Below are positions 12,230 to 24,509 of a stretch of DNA of 64,000 nucleotides, one piece after another (within the stretch, counting starts at the first letter, position 1; each line of letters begins with the position of its first letter). The notes beneath the pieces are model-generated. The model had not been told where the DNA came from, made no database searches, and saw only the letters and a program-made list of their open reading frames with translations. This DNA is from Dastarcus helophoroides. Taxonomy: Eukaryota > Arthropoda > Insecta > Coleoptera > Bothrideridae. The stretch spans positions 37,685,435-37,749,434 of the forward strand of contig CM053325.1 in the NCBI GenBank assembly GCA_028583605.1, in the 5' to 3' direction. A program made the translations under genes and the position numbers.

Positions 12230-13800
12230 ATCGCTTGCCATTCAGTCCCTAAAAATGATAAACAAAATCGAAAAAAAGAGAAAATGTAATTTTCGATCTC
12301 TTAAAGTTCGAAGTTTCAAATCGAAAATTCCAGAAAAAGGTAGAATTCTATATAAAACATGAAAAGCAAACCATTAAAAAAAATTGTATTTCGACTTTAA
12401 AGTCGAAAATTCAATATTTTTCTTAAAACCATTTGAACATTAAAATTCTTACTTTTTCTCAAAGTAAGTATCGAATTTAAAACTTTCGACTTTTTTAAAA
12501 TTGAACCAATACTTTGACTCTTTTATTACAAACTTTCAGCATTTTTCCTAAAATTTTCTTGTAACCTCAAAGTTCTTCTCGCAACATGTCGATTTTAACA
12601 TAAATCTTTGATTTTATTCGTGATATTTTAATTTTTTTCTGAAACCTTTGCTTGAAGTCAAAATATCAGAAATTTTGATAACTGTGTATCTCGTTTGAAG
12701 TCAATTTTTTAGAAAAAAAAATCAATAGGAAAAGAAAAAATTTCGAAAAAATAATAACTCTGAGTAAAATGTCCTGAAAAAAGTCAAATATTTTGGTTTA
12801 TTTCGATATTTCCAAATTAAAATCGAAATATAGAAACCTATTTTTCAGGTTATGTATGGTATGCTATAGGGTTTTTTTGAACTTTCTTTGCGTAGGTAAA
12901 TCTCCCAAAATGTATTTCAATATTTTTAACTTTTTGTTTAAATTAAATTTTTAAAATAAAAGTCGAAATTTCAATTTCAAAAGAAAGCAATCAAACATAT
13001 TTAGTAAACGTCAAGACTTCAAATAAAAAACTAAAAATATTTTAAAGTATTTCTTTCAAAAGTTTGACTATTCAAATTTCGAATATTGTACAAATTAAAT
13101 TTTTAGCAAAAAATTTCAATTTCTAATAAAATTGCTAGTTTTGTTGGAACGGACTGGTCCTTGGTTATCTTCAAAAATTGAAATACAAAATTTGTCCCCT
13201 GAAACCAAGAAAGATTAAAAAATACAACAAAGGTTGCTCTAACGCGTTTCCGACGGCCAAGCTGTCATCTTCAGAGATACACTGCAGATCACAGTTTGGC
13301 TGTTGAAACGCGTTAGAGCAACCTTTGTTATGTTTTTTAATCTTTCTTGGTTTCAGGGGACAATTTTTGTATTTCAATTTTTAAAATTGCTAGATTAAAT
13401 CTGAAATTTTTAAACTTGAGAGTCTCTAAATGTTTTTTAAAACATTATATAATTTTATCGAAATTTCTATTTTTTTTTTCACATTTTCGTGTTAAAAGTC
13501 ATTTTATTTTATTAAAAATTATTTCTCGAAATCTGAATCTTCTCAAAATTTAGAGTTTAGCCTTGAACTTTTTTAACTTAAAAAAGTAGAAAATTTTTGT
13601 AGAAGTGTGAAAATTAAAGTCAAAATTTTGTGATTATTCAAAATATTCTGTAAAAAAGTTTAGTTTTATTTACGATAGCCATAAATTTCGACTGTTTTTC
13701 GACTGTGCTTATAGTATTAAAGCTTCGAACAAAATTTCAGATCTAAAAGTCAAAATTTCGAAGAAAAAAGATATTATTCGAGTTTAGTTTAGTTTGATAG
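12230..13800. repeat. degenerate AT minisatellite-like array, mixed orientation
   Basis: Same low-complexity family as at 4140-7181 (TCAAAATTT, TTTCGACTTT, AAAGTCGAAA words), but both orientations mix here. Weaker traces recur at about 14680-15130. A foldback element lies inside at 13144-13384. Confidence 0.6.
13144..13384. mobile_element. foldback element, family FB-A, copy 3
   Basis: Left end is complete (GGAACGGACTGGTCCTTGG) and runs into the arm with TTGAAATACAAAATTTG and CCCCTGAAACCAAG; the right arm mirrors it but stops at ATTTCAATTTTTA, without the distal tail. This is the opposite truncation from copy 2, so together they define both element ends. The left-arm hairpin reads (minus strand) GACAGC-TTG-GCCGTC. 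Confidence 0.85.
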
Positions 13801-15879
13801 TTCCAACTGTGACATTCAAATTTTGACTAAAAATTTAAACGATTTGCGCCGTTATAAATAAAGTAGCTTTTGTTTTGAAATATTATAAAGTATGTAAGAA
13901 AATTAGTTTTCTGCATTACAATTGAAAGCAATATTTTAATCATTTATTTAAAGCGGTTTGACCTTTAAATGGCATTTGGTCTTTTTTAGTCAGATTACCT
14001 AATTATGTGCCACGATACACCAGTGGTCCTTTTAATAAATAAACAAATACAGAATCTGTCACAAGAAAAGAAATACTTTAAGAGTTCTTCTTATCAGTTT
14101 ACAATGATACACTAAATTTTTGGGAAAGTTTTTCTTCCAGTGGCAACACTTATGACAAAATTTGGACCATGCATTTGCACTAATTTTGGAGTCTTAGAAC
14201 TTCTAAGTAACGAGGAGCAGCTAATTTTAACTACAAGATTCCTAAACCATGAAGCGTTTTTTATTTTCATTGCAAAGGTAATATTTATCGAGAAAATAAA
14301 CTCTTGGCGAATTAAAATCGTAAAGAAAAGAGCTGTGGGTGCCATTTTTTTTACTAAATCACCCATGCTAAATCCAAATATATCACCAGAAAGTTTTTGA
14401 ATCCAGACATTTAGAAGTTACATCGAATGGCTGAAAAATCACAGATTTTCCAAATCGTTTCATCCAACTCTATAAGATGCCTGATCCTTCAATTTTTTTT
14501 TCTATACATCTTTTGGCTGTATGTGAGATATAAAACCCTTTAATTTAAAATATCGCATTTAAGAGCGTAACAACGCTGGCTTAATTTATTTTTAATAGAA
14601 CCATTTTGTTGAGATCAGTTTGGGTGGCCTCAGAACTCCTAAATTGTGAAGGACACCTCAGATTTTGTCTCCATTTTAAATTAAAAATTAAAATGTCAAT
14701 ACTAAGTTAAAATTTCAAAATTGAATTTAAAGTTTTGACTTGTTCCATGTTTATATTCAATATTTCGATGTTTTCGTTTTAATTTTACATTTTTTCTAGT
14801 TTTTCGTGGATTGAAGTCAACTAGCATGTCAAAATTTTAAAATTAAACTCAAAGTTTAAAAACTAAAGTTAAAATTTTGGTCTTTAAGGCAAAATTTGGC
14901 CTTTTCCGGGATCCACTTGAAATTTTGACTCAAAAATCGAAACATAAAGAAAATTTCTAACAAAATTTAGTTAAGATATTTTTCGCTTCAGTTTCATCAG
15001 TACAAGCTTGTTTTTCTAAGCATTTCCTAATTAAATGTAAAACGTCAATAATTTTTTACAGAGTATTTGAAAATTTATTTTTACTCGGAATGTCAAAATC
15101 TCGAAACTAAACTGAATCTTTCAATACTATTTTATCAAATATCAAGTTTGCTACAATTTTGTTGGTAAGCGATATCATATGCTGTGATACCTCGTATTAA
15201 ATTGTCGATTGATAATTTTGGAAAAAAAGCTCATTAACACTTAAGCAACTGAATTTCCTAGATAATATTTTTCCTACTCCCATCTGTACATTCACTGTTT
15301 TCTTTACAGCTTCAGGGTAGGATGACAGTCTATTAAACGGATATAATTCATATTTACTCTAGTGCAGATATTAAATCAATAAATCACAGCATACCATAAG
15401 GAATGAAGGTCATTTTTAAATTCAAAATTATACCATGGAATCTATCAAACTGCCGTACCTATGTTCATATACTTTACAATTATTTGCCACAAAAAAATAT
15501 TTTAAATGGGTGACTTGAGTTCAGGAATTAATAAATCGTATCCTAACTGACATTCCTAAAGCTGCAAGTGAAATGTCTGAGACATTATTACCTCAGAAAT
15601 CAAATAGTAAATATAAATTCTGTTGATATAAAAAATATAATTAAAAAATGTAGACGCCTATATAAAAATTATTGATTGTTTAAATCTTATTTTTATTTAT
15701 GATGAATTGTAGTCGCAAAAAAATTTCGCAACTCGAGCAAATTGTTCCTACTTGCACTTGAATGATTGAGGTACTCCGCCTACGGTGTCCTGCTAAAACT
15801 TCGTTCTCGTGCGATATGAACATCATATCCGCTATTTTACAAACCACTATTAACGTTCTTTCTCAATTTTCGAATTTCT
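13801..15879. other. gene-free AT-rich DNA
   Basis: No supported gene. Overlapping frames on both strands at 14112-14400 (84 and 86 codons) have no recognisable domain and neither has splice context. Traces of the AT array appear at 14680-15130. Confidence 0.45.
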
Positions 15880-16319
15880 TTAATGAATTTTTCAGGCTTA
15901 GGTAAGAAAATCCTAGCGCATTGCCGACGGTCTAGGAAACGGATACGGTGCTGAAATCGATCTCGAAATAAATCCAACATCGTGAATGCGTTATTTACGC
16001 GGACTGGAACCAGAAGTGACAACTCATATAGCACTAGATCCAAGTAGTGGAATAACGATGGCCCCGCACAAGTCAAACATCAATATATTACCCCTCCAAG
16101 TGGTCCCCTCCAGATGAATGCGATCTTCGGACAGGTAGAGAATCCCCTCCCGTGGTTCGTATCTCACCGGAGGAGTTCCTAGTCTCATTCCTTGCCAGTT
16201 CCTCAAAGGCTCATCGTTGCCCCGGCCCATCTGACAGCTCGACATCAGCTGACATTAGCACATTCATGCACTTGATCCCGGCGATAAGTGTTTGTGCCAA
16301 TATCGAAGTTTCGAAATTA
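15880..16319 (+). promoter_or_regulatory. GC-elevated block, candidate promoter region
   Basis: The strongest GC island of the window. It contains CGATCTTCGGACAGG, CCCTCCCGTGGTTCG and TTGCCCCGGCCCATCTG. Frames are open on both strands (plus 16152-16343; minus 16024-16245 and 15837-16076) but none resembles a known domain, and such frames are expected where GC rises. It lies directly upstream of sequence with the character of a 5' UTR ending in a splice donor, so I read it as proximal promoter DNA. A short protein-coding exon cannot be excluded. Confidence 0.35.
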
Positions 16320-16464
16320 GCGCCAGTGAAAGTGTTTGTTTAAAACGTTCCAAAGAGATAAATGTGTGTGCGGTGATGTATTAGTGTCGATTTGTGTAGT
16401 ACAGGACCTTGCAAGGACTCGTTGATTCGTTTTATTTACCTTTCCGAGAGATAACAGGATTAAG
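16320..16464 (+). other. putative non-coding first exon (5' UTR) with strong donor
   Basis: Purine/T/G-rich UTR-like sequence (AGCGCCAGTGAAAGTG near 16319; several GTGTGTG and TTTGTG words) ends at ...GGATTAAG followed by GTAAGTGATT, a near-consensus donor at 16465. No ATG-initiated frame of useful length crosses it. With the GC block upstream this suggests a transcription start near 16.3 kb on the plus strand and a very long first intron. The next exon is not identified; the frame at 53744 is one candidate, 37 kb away. Start is approximate. Confidence 0.35.
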
Positions 16465-17689
16465 GTAAGTGATTTCGACGAGCGATTAAGGCAGACACTC
16501 GCGGCGACTTCAACGTTAGATCGAGCGAGAATCCGTCTACCGCCGGAAGCCGCAGAATTTAAGATGTCATTAATTTCAATCAGCCGACGTTATTATGTCA
16601 AAATAGATGTTATCAGGCGGTAGCTTAACTACCAGGTTTGCCGATCGATTATTTCAGTGTTCCAATAAATCGATGTTTATTAGATGAAATGTTGGCGCTT
16701 TGTCTTACGTGAATCATAGTTAACTTCGTCGATAAGTCGATAAAATACGTAAACAGAATACTTGGTATTTTTGGGAAAACTATTTTTAGAACACGCTAAT
16801 TAAATGATGATCTAGATGAATAATTTATTATGAGACCACAATTAATTAATATTCATTACTGTAATTCTACAACGAAAGTAATAATTCGATATATAGAAAA
16901 TATTACACCCAACTCAATTTCATAATATCAAATTTTACGTATCTGATAGCTCCAGATTCACTTCACTTAAACAATTACATGATTAAATTAATCTTGTTTT
17001 ACTGATTCGTCGCCTCGAACCTAAATTTAAAGAAACCAGAAAATTTTTAGACTGAACAGCTTTCTTTGTCCATTTAGAAACAGTTCTTTATATTATATGC
17101 TAAGAACTTTCGATTATCTTTTACAAAAATTTATGAATGTCCAAGGAACTTCCGACAGTTGGTCTGCTACCAAAGGCGACTACTGCACCAACCAACATCG
17201 TTTATCTCTTAGCTTTAACTTTTTTGGCAAATAGAATATTTCAAATATTTGGAAATTATTACACTAAATTATTTTGTTTGTACATTTCTTTTTTTCTCGC
17301 TTTGACTACCCTTAAAACCTGGAAATCAGGACATCACTTTCTCTATCAAAGTTTCTTTTTGGCTGATCACTTACAAAAACAATTACCATCAATAAGCCGC
17401 ACTTGACACTTTCCCCTCATGAGAACAGAAATTGACTATAAATCTAAATAAAAACAAAAATACTGCATAAAGTTAGTACCAACATTTGACGAAGATTTTA
17501 ATTAAAAACAAACCGAACAGAGATTGTTCGATAGAAACCTTCAATTTTCTTGCCCATTTTTAAACACATAACACATATAAGTATTTTTTTATTAACATTG
17601 TTCGATAAACACAATAAGGATTAATTAAAAAATTGTACACTCAAAATATGAAATCTAGAAACTTGGAGCTTTAACCCGTTTTTGTATTT
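16465..17689. other. gene-free DNA downstream of the putative donor
   Basis: GC falls off over the first 200 bp and the rest is AT-rich. The 89-codon frame at 17137-17406 has an AT-biased, hydrophobic, motif-free product. I see no other feature. Confidence 0.4.
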
Positions 17690-18690
17690 TTCTTTTTGAC
17701 CATATTTCCCAAGTTTCTCCGCAGGATTTCTAAGAATATTTTTGTTTATGTTCTGAGCAAAATTAAAAGCAAATTTCTGCCATACTTTCTAGTTCCAGAT
17801 TGTAGAATTTTAAGTCCAAATCAGAGAAGTTATTGACTATTTTATTATGTAAAGTTTTCAAATTTAAATTCACTTTTTATTAGAGCTCTATTGTGATTAG
17901 GACTAATATGTTTGTTTTAGGAGAAAACTATATACCTAAGATTTAAAGCCAAACCAGAGAGTGCAGAATATTCTTTTCTACTAATGATTATATAGTTTAA
18001 AATCCTCAGGTTTTAAAAGAATTTTTATTTGTGGTTTAAACAAAGATTCTCAAACACATTTCGTCCGTACTTTCTAGTCTTATCAAATATTTTAAAATAA
18101 ATCTTTATATCCATATCAGAGATACTCAGTATCTCTCTGAAAATGATAGCTTGGCTATCGAAACGCGTTAGAGCAATCTTTGTTGTGTTTCTTAATTTTT
18201 TATAGTTTCAGGGGACAAGTTTTGTATTTCAACTTTTATTAAGTACTTTTTTTAAACGTAAATTTTAAAAGTTACGGGCAATATTTCATACTTTTCGTAC
18301 ATTACAATTTATGCCTAAATAGGAAGGTTATTTGCTTTTATTGGTAGTTTTATCACTGTTGTTGGTTGAATTCCAGTTTTACTATATCAAAGTTTGATCT
18401 GACATTTTAAAGCATGTTTTATCCATATTTTTAGTCTTCTCAAAGATTTTGGAGCTAAAATTAGTGAGTTCAAAATCTCTATTTCTATCAACGATTTCAT
18501 TATTGAAAATCCTCAAGTTTATTAAATTTCTGTTTGTTATTTGGGCAAGGATTTTAAACTAAATTTTATTCATACTTTCTAGTATTATTAAAGCTTTTAT
18601 AATAAACATTTTTATCCAGTTTAAAAAAGTTTTGCTCCTATTTATAACTTAAAATTTTTAAATTTTAATTTTACTTCTTCTATAGTTCCA
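17690..18690. repeat. diverged tandem array, about four units
   Basis: A phrase like CCATACTTTCTAGT, then a stretch near ATCAAAGATTTTA, then TTTAAAATCCTCA(A/G)G and GGGCAAAGATTTTAAA recurs. Copies of the first phrase start near 17783, 18066, 18421 and 18573. Spacing is irregular (about 150-290 bp after discounting the inserted foldback piece). Copies differ heavily, so this is an old array. Confidence 0.5.
18121..18236 (+). mobile_element. foldback element, family FB-A, copy 4 (right arm only)
   Basis: Only the right arm remains: hairpin GATAGC-TTG-GCTATC (18145-18159) followed by GAAACGCGTTAGAGC, then TTTGTTGTGTTTCTTAA, TTTCAGGGGACAAG and TTTGTATTTCAAC. It interrupts a unit of the surrounding tandem array, so it is younger than the array. 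Its hairpin is perfectly paired. Confidence 0.75.
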
Positions 18691-20100
18691 TTGCAGCTTG
18701 GATACTAGCTCAATATACTAATATTAAAGCAAGTTGCACCTACTTTACCATTTAAAATTTTAAAACGTAAGTTGCATTTCTATAATAGTTTTATTTGAGT
18801 TTGAATTAATAATAGTAATAATATCTATGAACTCGGATAATTTTGTACAAAGTATTTGTGTGTGTATTTGAAGTTTTAAAGTGGTTCTGGATGCAATTTT
18901 TTAAAATTATGAATTCCTACAACACAAAAATAAATGTAAAATGTATAAGATTCTGCTTCTTCTTTGTTTAATTCTTAAAAAAGTGCCCCACAACGAAATA
19001 ATGTCACAAAAAGTTTGTGGACTATTTCCAAATTCTCTCTGGTGACACGCTGACAAAAATCTTACATAACAATATACTTAATATTTTTTTTGACTAAAAA
19101 TATTTAAAATAGGATTATATGTATGGACTGAAAAAAAGAATTTTAATAAGCCAATGAAATACTAGTTTATTTTACACTAAAGATGCAAAAACATGTAGCT
19201 TAAGTCCTTGATGTGTATTTAAAAGCAATTTTTCACTGGAGGAACAGGAAGTGTCATTGAAATTAAACTTGCCCAACATAATGTATTAAACATTTATTAT
19301 CTAATTTTATTTCAATGTCTTTGTTATGAATAGCAATATATTTTAGTGGGTGAACACAATTTTTTCTAAGACTGCTTCGGTTTTTATAAATAAACATTGA
19401 ACTCAACAGTTTGGTTTTAATACTCTTCGATTTTTTTACTTGAACTGTAACTCTATCATTTTAAATATTTTCCTTCAGTTTTATTCCTATGTTTGTTTTA
19501 ACTAATAACAAATCTTAATAAATCATTTTTTTTGCAAAGACCAATTAATTGATAAATATTTAAGTTTTGTCTTTAGGTTTTAAGACTGATTCGTTACCAC
19601 AATTTTTTTGTAACGCACATTTATCAAGAGAATATTTTTGAAAACAAAATAAGAATTTTTCTTTATATAAGCCTTTTTTTAATAGAACATCCAATATGAC
19701 CAATTATAACGAATTTAATATTTATAAAGTTAGTTGTGGCATTTGGAAAAATCAAAATTATTTGCAATAAACATCAGATTCAAGAAAAACACATTTCATA
19801 ATCTTACTTTAAATTTTAAATATTTAAATATTATGGATAAATTTGAATGAAGAAATTGAAAGAATGTTTCAAATACAATAAACAACGCCTCCGATGCTTT
19901 TCTTCATATTACCTAGTTTGTGATGAAGATGTGTTAGAAACAATTAATTTTACATATTTCCCTAAAAAACGGATGCACTTAAATTAAACAATCCCCATTT
20001 TGCAGTAAATATAAATCGAACACCTTTTATAATTTTTTGTAAATCATTTCCAACCTTTTGCACTTGTACATAAGGGCAATGATGTAGCTTAAAATAAATG
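18691..20100. other. gene-free AT-rich DNA
   Basis: No gene, repeat family or structured element recognised. Composition is extremely AT-rich throughout. Confidence 0.4.
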
Positions 20101-20215
20101 GAACTCCTCCACATTTTTGTCGTGAGGTTAGAGAATTTTCAAATGTTCATCTTTCATGAACCCTAGATCTGAAGAATTGTTTCAGATTCGATCCCCGCGA
20201 TCACCCAATTTAAAT
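20101..20215 (+). mobile_element. possible tRNA-derived SINE head
   Basis: CGTGAGGTTAGAGAA (near 20121) resembles a degenerate RNA polymerase III A box, and CAGATTCGATCCCCGCG (near 20183) resembles a B box (GGTTCGANTCC). Their spacing of about 60 bp is within the range for tRNA-like promoters. No cloverleaf can be folded with confidence and no poly(A) or repeated tail was found, so this could be chance. Confidence 0.3.
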
Positions 20216-20716
20216 TCACTAATTTTTTATGAGGATATGTAAAAGAATTTTTTTTTGACCCAACTCCAATACAACCGATAATTAAGCTCAAGGAGCGCAT
20301 CGGAGAAGATTAACAAAATAAATGCCCAGAAATGCTGACAAATATTGCTGCGGGTCTTGAAAAGAAGTTATGTTTTTCTTTAAAGTCGAAGAGTCGTCAT
20401 TTTAAACCCTTATAATAGGTCAGTATTGTTTTTTGTATCTCAAATATTTTTTTCCTCCTTCAAATTAATAGAGAATATTAAAAATTTTAAGTGATGATTA
20501 TCAAATATTTTTCCTTTAAATCTGCTCTTTATTACAAATAATTCTGATTTGTAAAAATGCCATAGTTGATTTGATAAATAGTAAATTTGTTAAAATCAGT
20601 TTGGATTTTGAAAATGTGCGTTTTCCATGAAAGCGCAAACAGTTAGCTAGAAAAAAATCTAATACTATTCGATAAATAATTAAATTAACATTAACGTGAA
20701 ATACATTCACATAAAA

Positions 20717-20799
20717 TACAGGGTTTGCCTTTTAAAATATACAAGTTAGTATCCTTTAAAACTTCTACTTATTTGGTCATAATTTTCGGACACCCAGTA
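20717..20799. mobile_element. very short TIR element remnant
   Basis: Starts TACAGGGTTTGCC and ends CGGACACCCAGTA; the ends are imperfect inverted repeats (TACNGGGT...). At 83 bp it could only be an internally deleted MITE. TACAGGG termini recall the giant palindromes of this window, but the interior is unrelated to them. Weak call. Confidence 0.3.
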
Positions 20800-21639
20800 T
20801 AACCTTGTGCGATATAAAAGTTAATTAATTTGTAGAATTTAACCTAAATTTGGTTCTAATAACTGAAATAGATGTTAAGAATTTAAACGTTAAATTTCTT
20901 GCTACATTTTAACAAAATACAAAATATCTTTAAATCCCTAACTTTTGGGTGAGGTAAATCTAAATAAAACTCGCCTTTAGTTGAACTGAAGAAATGTAAA
21001 AATATATAGGGCGTAGGGTATGAAGCCATTTTTAAAATGCACCGCAATAGAACTCTATTTATCTCCAAAACTAAACTTTTTAAATCAAATAATGTAGGCA
21101 TAACCTTCCGTGTCGTATATGGCGGTATATATTCTCAACTTGAAAGTTTGAGATATACAGTGACATTTGAAAAAACAAGTTTTATTTTAAGAAATGTTAA
21201 ATTTTCGAAACAAACAAAATCCAGTGTAGACGCGGGATTTTCAGGAAGGATTTTCCTTAAATTCTAGAACTATTTATAACAAACAATAAAAAAATATCAT
21301 TTTATGTTATCAATCGAAATTCTAAAGAAAAAAATTAAAAATTCAAATTTTAATTTTAAAAAATGGTCAATTAAATCAATAAAATGGCGAATAATGTAAT
21401 TCACTCCGATTAATTTATAGCCAAAGGTGCCGGAACAACTCAAAATCGATTCATGCTCAAGGTCTAAAACAAATTATAAAAAAATATAATTAGGCCTCCG
21501 GTGCAATTTGCAACAAAACATTAGCACAATTAATGGATTAGCATTCGATTTTTTAGCGAGTTAACACATAAACACAGTGATCATGTTCTAACACTTAGCA
21601 AAATTACACCTGTCAGTTAAATTCATAACAAATCAATCA
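20800..21639. other. gene-free AT-rich DNA
   Basis: No supported gene; the frames at 20883-21101 (minus) and 21037-21267 (plus) overlap each other and show no motif. GGATTAG near 21536 leads into the island that follows. Confidence 0.4.
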
Positions 21640-21880
21640 TTTGGATCGTAACAAACGAAGTTAAAAAGCTGCATTGTTAGGACTGCAACATTCGGCTAAT
21701 ATGCATTTACGTCAACATTCAACATTAACCGTAATAATCAACGGTTAAAGTTATCTGGTAATAGAGAAAATCGGCCACAATAAGCGTATGCCGCTGCGGC
21801 TTAATTACCTGTGCTTAAAGCGGCTTCGACTTCGCTAATTAGCAAATGCAAAAACTTAATTGGCGGTTAATTATGTCCAA
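21640..21880. promoter_or_regulatory. candidate enhancer with clustered homeodomain-type cores
   Basis: Within about 75 bp there are four TAAT cores: TTAATTACC (21801), CTAATTAGC (21835), CTTAATTGG (21855) and GTTAATTATG (21866). They sit in DNA of higher GC than the flanks (GCCGCTGCGGC at 21790-21800). Homeodomain proteins bind TAAT cores; clustering in a GC-shifted island is suggestive, but AT-rich DNA yields many by chance. Confidence 0.3.
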
Positions 21881-22959
21881 ATTTCTATATAGTAAGAACT
21901 CAGAACGAGAAGAGCCATTAATTATCCCAAAATAACTTGAGCTGCTTTTTATGTTGTTCTAACACCTTTAATCTTATTTTGCTTGGATTGCTAATCGATG
22001 GTTATTTATCTCAGTTGAAATGCAATCCTTACTAGAATGCTAAAGTATGTATGTCTATTTTTTGTCTATTTGCACCTTAACCAATACACCGATTTCAAGA
22101 TTTAACAAAATATAATTTTTAGGAGAACTTTTTGACTCTTTGAGTGATTGTATTTTTTTTGTTCTTTAACTTGGTGTTTTGAATTCTTATTTCTCGTTGC
22201 TTTATATAAATTAATTTTGCAAATAGTGTATGTAATTCTGCCTATAAACCACCTGAAGAAGTATGGTACTCATCCATCAAATTTCTCTTATTTGCTAGTG
22301 CTTTTATTTGTAAGCTGTTGATTCTTTCTTACACTTATTCTTCTATTACTCATTAACAATAATGTGCTATGATGGATATAAGAGATAGCTGCAAATATTA
22401 AGATTATTTTTAAGACAGTTGAGGAAATAAAAAAGTATATTAAAGACCCCAGCTTCTAATTCAAAAGTCTAACGTTTAACTTTTTTTAGCTTCAACAGTT
22501 TTCAGGTAACCTGAAGAAAACTATGGAATAAGTTTTTTTTACATTTTTGTTTGCTTTAAAAACATCGAATAATTTCAAGACATTTTTTTCAGTGATCTTA
22601 TTAAACTTATTTTAGATTGTTTAATCCTCTGAATCTAACTTTCGTAACCCTCTATAATTATTCGTTGCCAAGTTATTTCCGTTCAAAGCAAAAAGTTGTT
22701 TGTCTTCAGTGATGAATAACTCGGAAATAATAATCGTACAGAAGCTGACAATAGGATGAAAACTGCAAAGTATATTCTCTAGAAGCTTTAGTTCTCAACT
22801 TCCAACAAAACAGAATTAGAACCAGAAAGTCGTACAGAAAATAACCCCTGGGGTTTTTAAAACTGCAAAGTATTCTCTACAAATCCTGGTTATTGGTTGA
22901 TTAGGAAATAAAAGGCTACCTTTACGATTAAGCCCGCCTGTTTAATTGATATTTATACT
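21881..22959. repeat. gene-free DNA with a two-unit direct repeat of about 97 bp
   Basis: TCGTACAGAA and AAAACTGCAAAGTAT occur together at 22733-22780 and again at 22829-22880, giving a diverged tandem duplication of about 97 bp. Nothing else is recognised in the stretch. Confidence 0.45.
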
Positions 22960-24060
22960 TTTCGAATGAGTGGTGTAATAAATTTCAAGGCATTATGCGC
23001 GTTGGTGGGGTGTAAATCTTAGCACCGGGGGGCGCGATTAGTAGATGTTCGCAGAATGGGCCATCTTCATCATAAATCAGCCAACAGTGTAAAACGCTAA
23101 ATATTGGCTCTCGACGTGACATCAGATTTAGAAGTGATTTACATAATTGAAAATCTGACTTTTTCCACCCCAACTATGCGGTGGGACTTTAATAATCCTC
23201 TAACAATTGCTCGAAGAAACCAGACGTAAGTTAATCTGCAATAAATATACTTACGTCGGTCTGGAATGCCCACTGTATCAACCTGACTTTATATATTCTC
23301 TTTATATCTTATATGCTGGATGGCCACATCCAAACAAAACGATCCTTGAGTGAATGTGTTTAAATAAATTTAATAAGCAATCCTAAAGCTCTCGAATGAA
23401 TATTAACATTTTCCAATGATGACAGCCGGGAGAGAGTCTTGATGTCACAACAATATTGTCAACTTACTTCCTGTGTACCTAGCTAAATTTCAAAATCTCA
23501 AATCTGTAGACCTAAATGCTCCAAAAATAAATCCATCGCAACTTTGGGAGGACACCTATGTTATTTCCATTCGATCTAGCTCAACCAATATTAAAAATTC
23601 TAGAAATTGAAATTTCCATTTTGACAATATTCCATGTGAATATAGAAGTTCAACCTAGTAAAACATCCTTTCTAAGAAGAACAACGGCTTAAATTTTATA
23701 TTTGCATATATCAACAAACGTCGAAAATGACAGCATTTACCTAAAGACTGCTTTCAGAGGTCACTGCCACCAGAGACAACAGTCGGTGGTCACCCTTTAC
23801 TATGCTGTGGCTACCGAGTAAGTTAAATAATGCCGGGTACAGTTAGGATTAACGAGGGTTTCCAAGAGGGTGGTAAATGGCCAGCTAATGCTCCATGAAA
23901 TTACCATGACTAACAAATTCAACAATTCCCGGATAAGCTATGGTCAGGTTCGGCGTTTTCGAACGGTAATTGACAGATTAGTAGCTCCCAGAATCGGACG
24001 GTCTGACTCTACCATTGTTCGGTACCATTATGACAGCTCAATGGAATATTGAAAAACGAT
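22960..24060. promoter_or_regulatory. two GC-elevated islands, candidate conserved non-coding DNA
   Basis: Bases 22990-23200 (CACCGGGGGGCGCG at 23022) and 23730-24055 (TCGGTGGTCACCC, GTTCGGCGTTTTCGAACGG, AATTGACAGATTAG) stand out in composition. The second contains TGACAG, the core bound by Meis/Homothorax-type proteins, beside ATTAG. A 60-codon frame (23870-24052) starts with ATG but its product has no recognisable domain. Function is inferred from composition only. Confidence 0.25.
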
Positions 24061-24509
24061 GGTCGATCTAATTTAGAGGATCAACTGTCGAGAAATTAAT
24101 AGGAAGTTTAACTGAAAACATTAGGTGGAATCTTTCAGGGAAGAATTGAAGATACATTTTGTAGGCGACAAAATGGCTCATAAAAATGTGTAAAATTGGA
24201 ATAAAGGTCAACTTTGGAGTTTAGAAATAGTTTTGCTTAATGAGAAAAGAAGGTTTAACTTAACTTAAAACTGATGTTTTCCAAATCATTTCTAGTTCAA
24301 ATCAGGTGTATGCGCCATTCAATGTATCTCTTAAATTAAATTCATCATAAGTTTCTTAATAAAGAAGGACCACTGACTTATCTTTGTAGTATTAATCAGT
24401 CAATAGCGTAAACCGTTAAAGAATAGGGAAGATTTAAATTAAAATTTAAAGGAAAATTTTTCGTTGGTGTATTTGGTGAACCACCTTGTATATTACAGAA
24501 AATATACTT
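24061..24509. other. gene-free AT-rich DNA
   Basis: Nothing recognised between the GC island and the satellite-like array. Confidence 0.4.

Noticed and set aside
14112..14400. Opposing frames of 84 and 86 codons
   Set aside because: Neither has domain, splice context or codon bias; overlapping long frames on both strands argue for chance.
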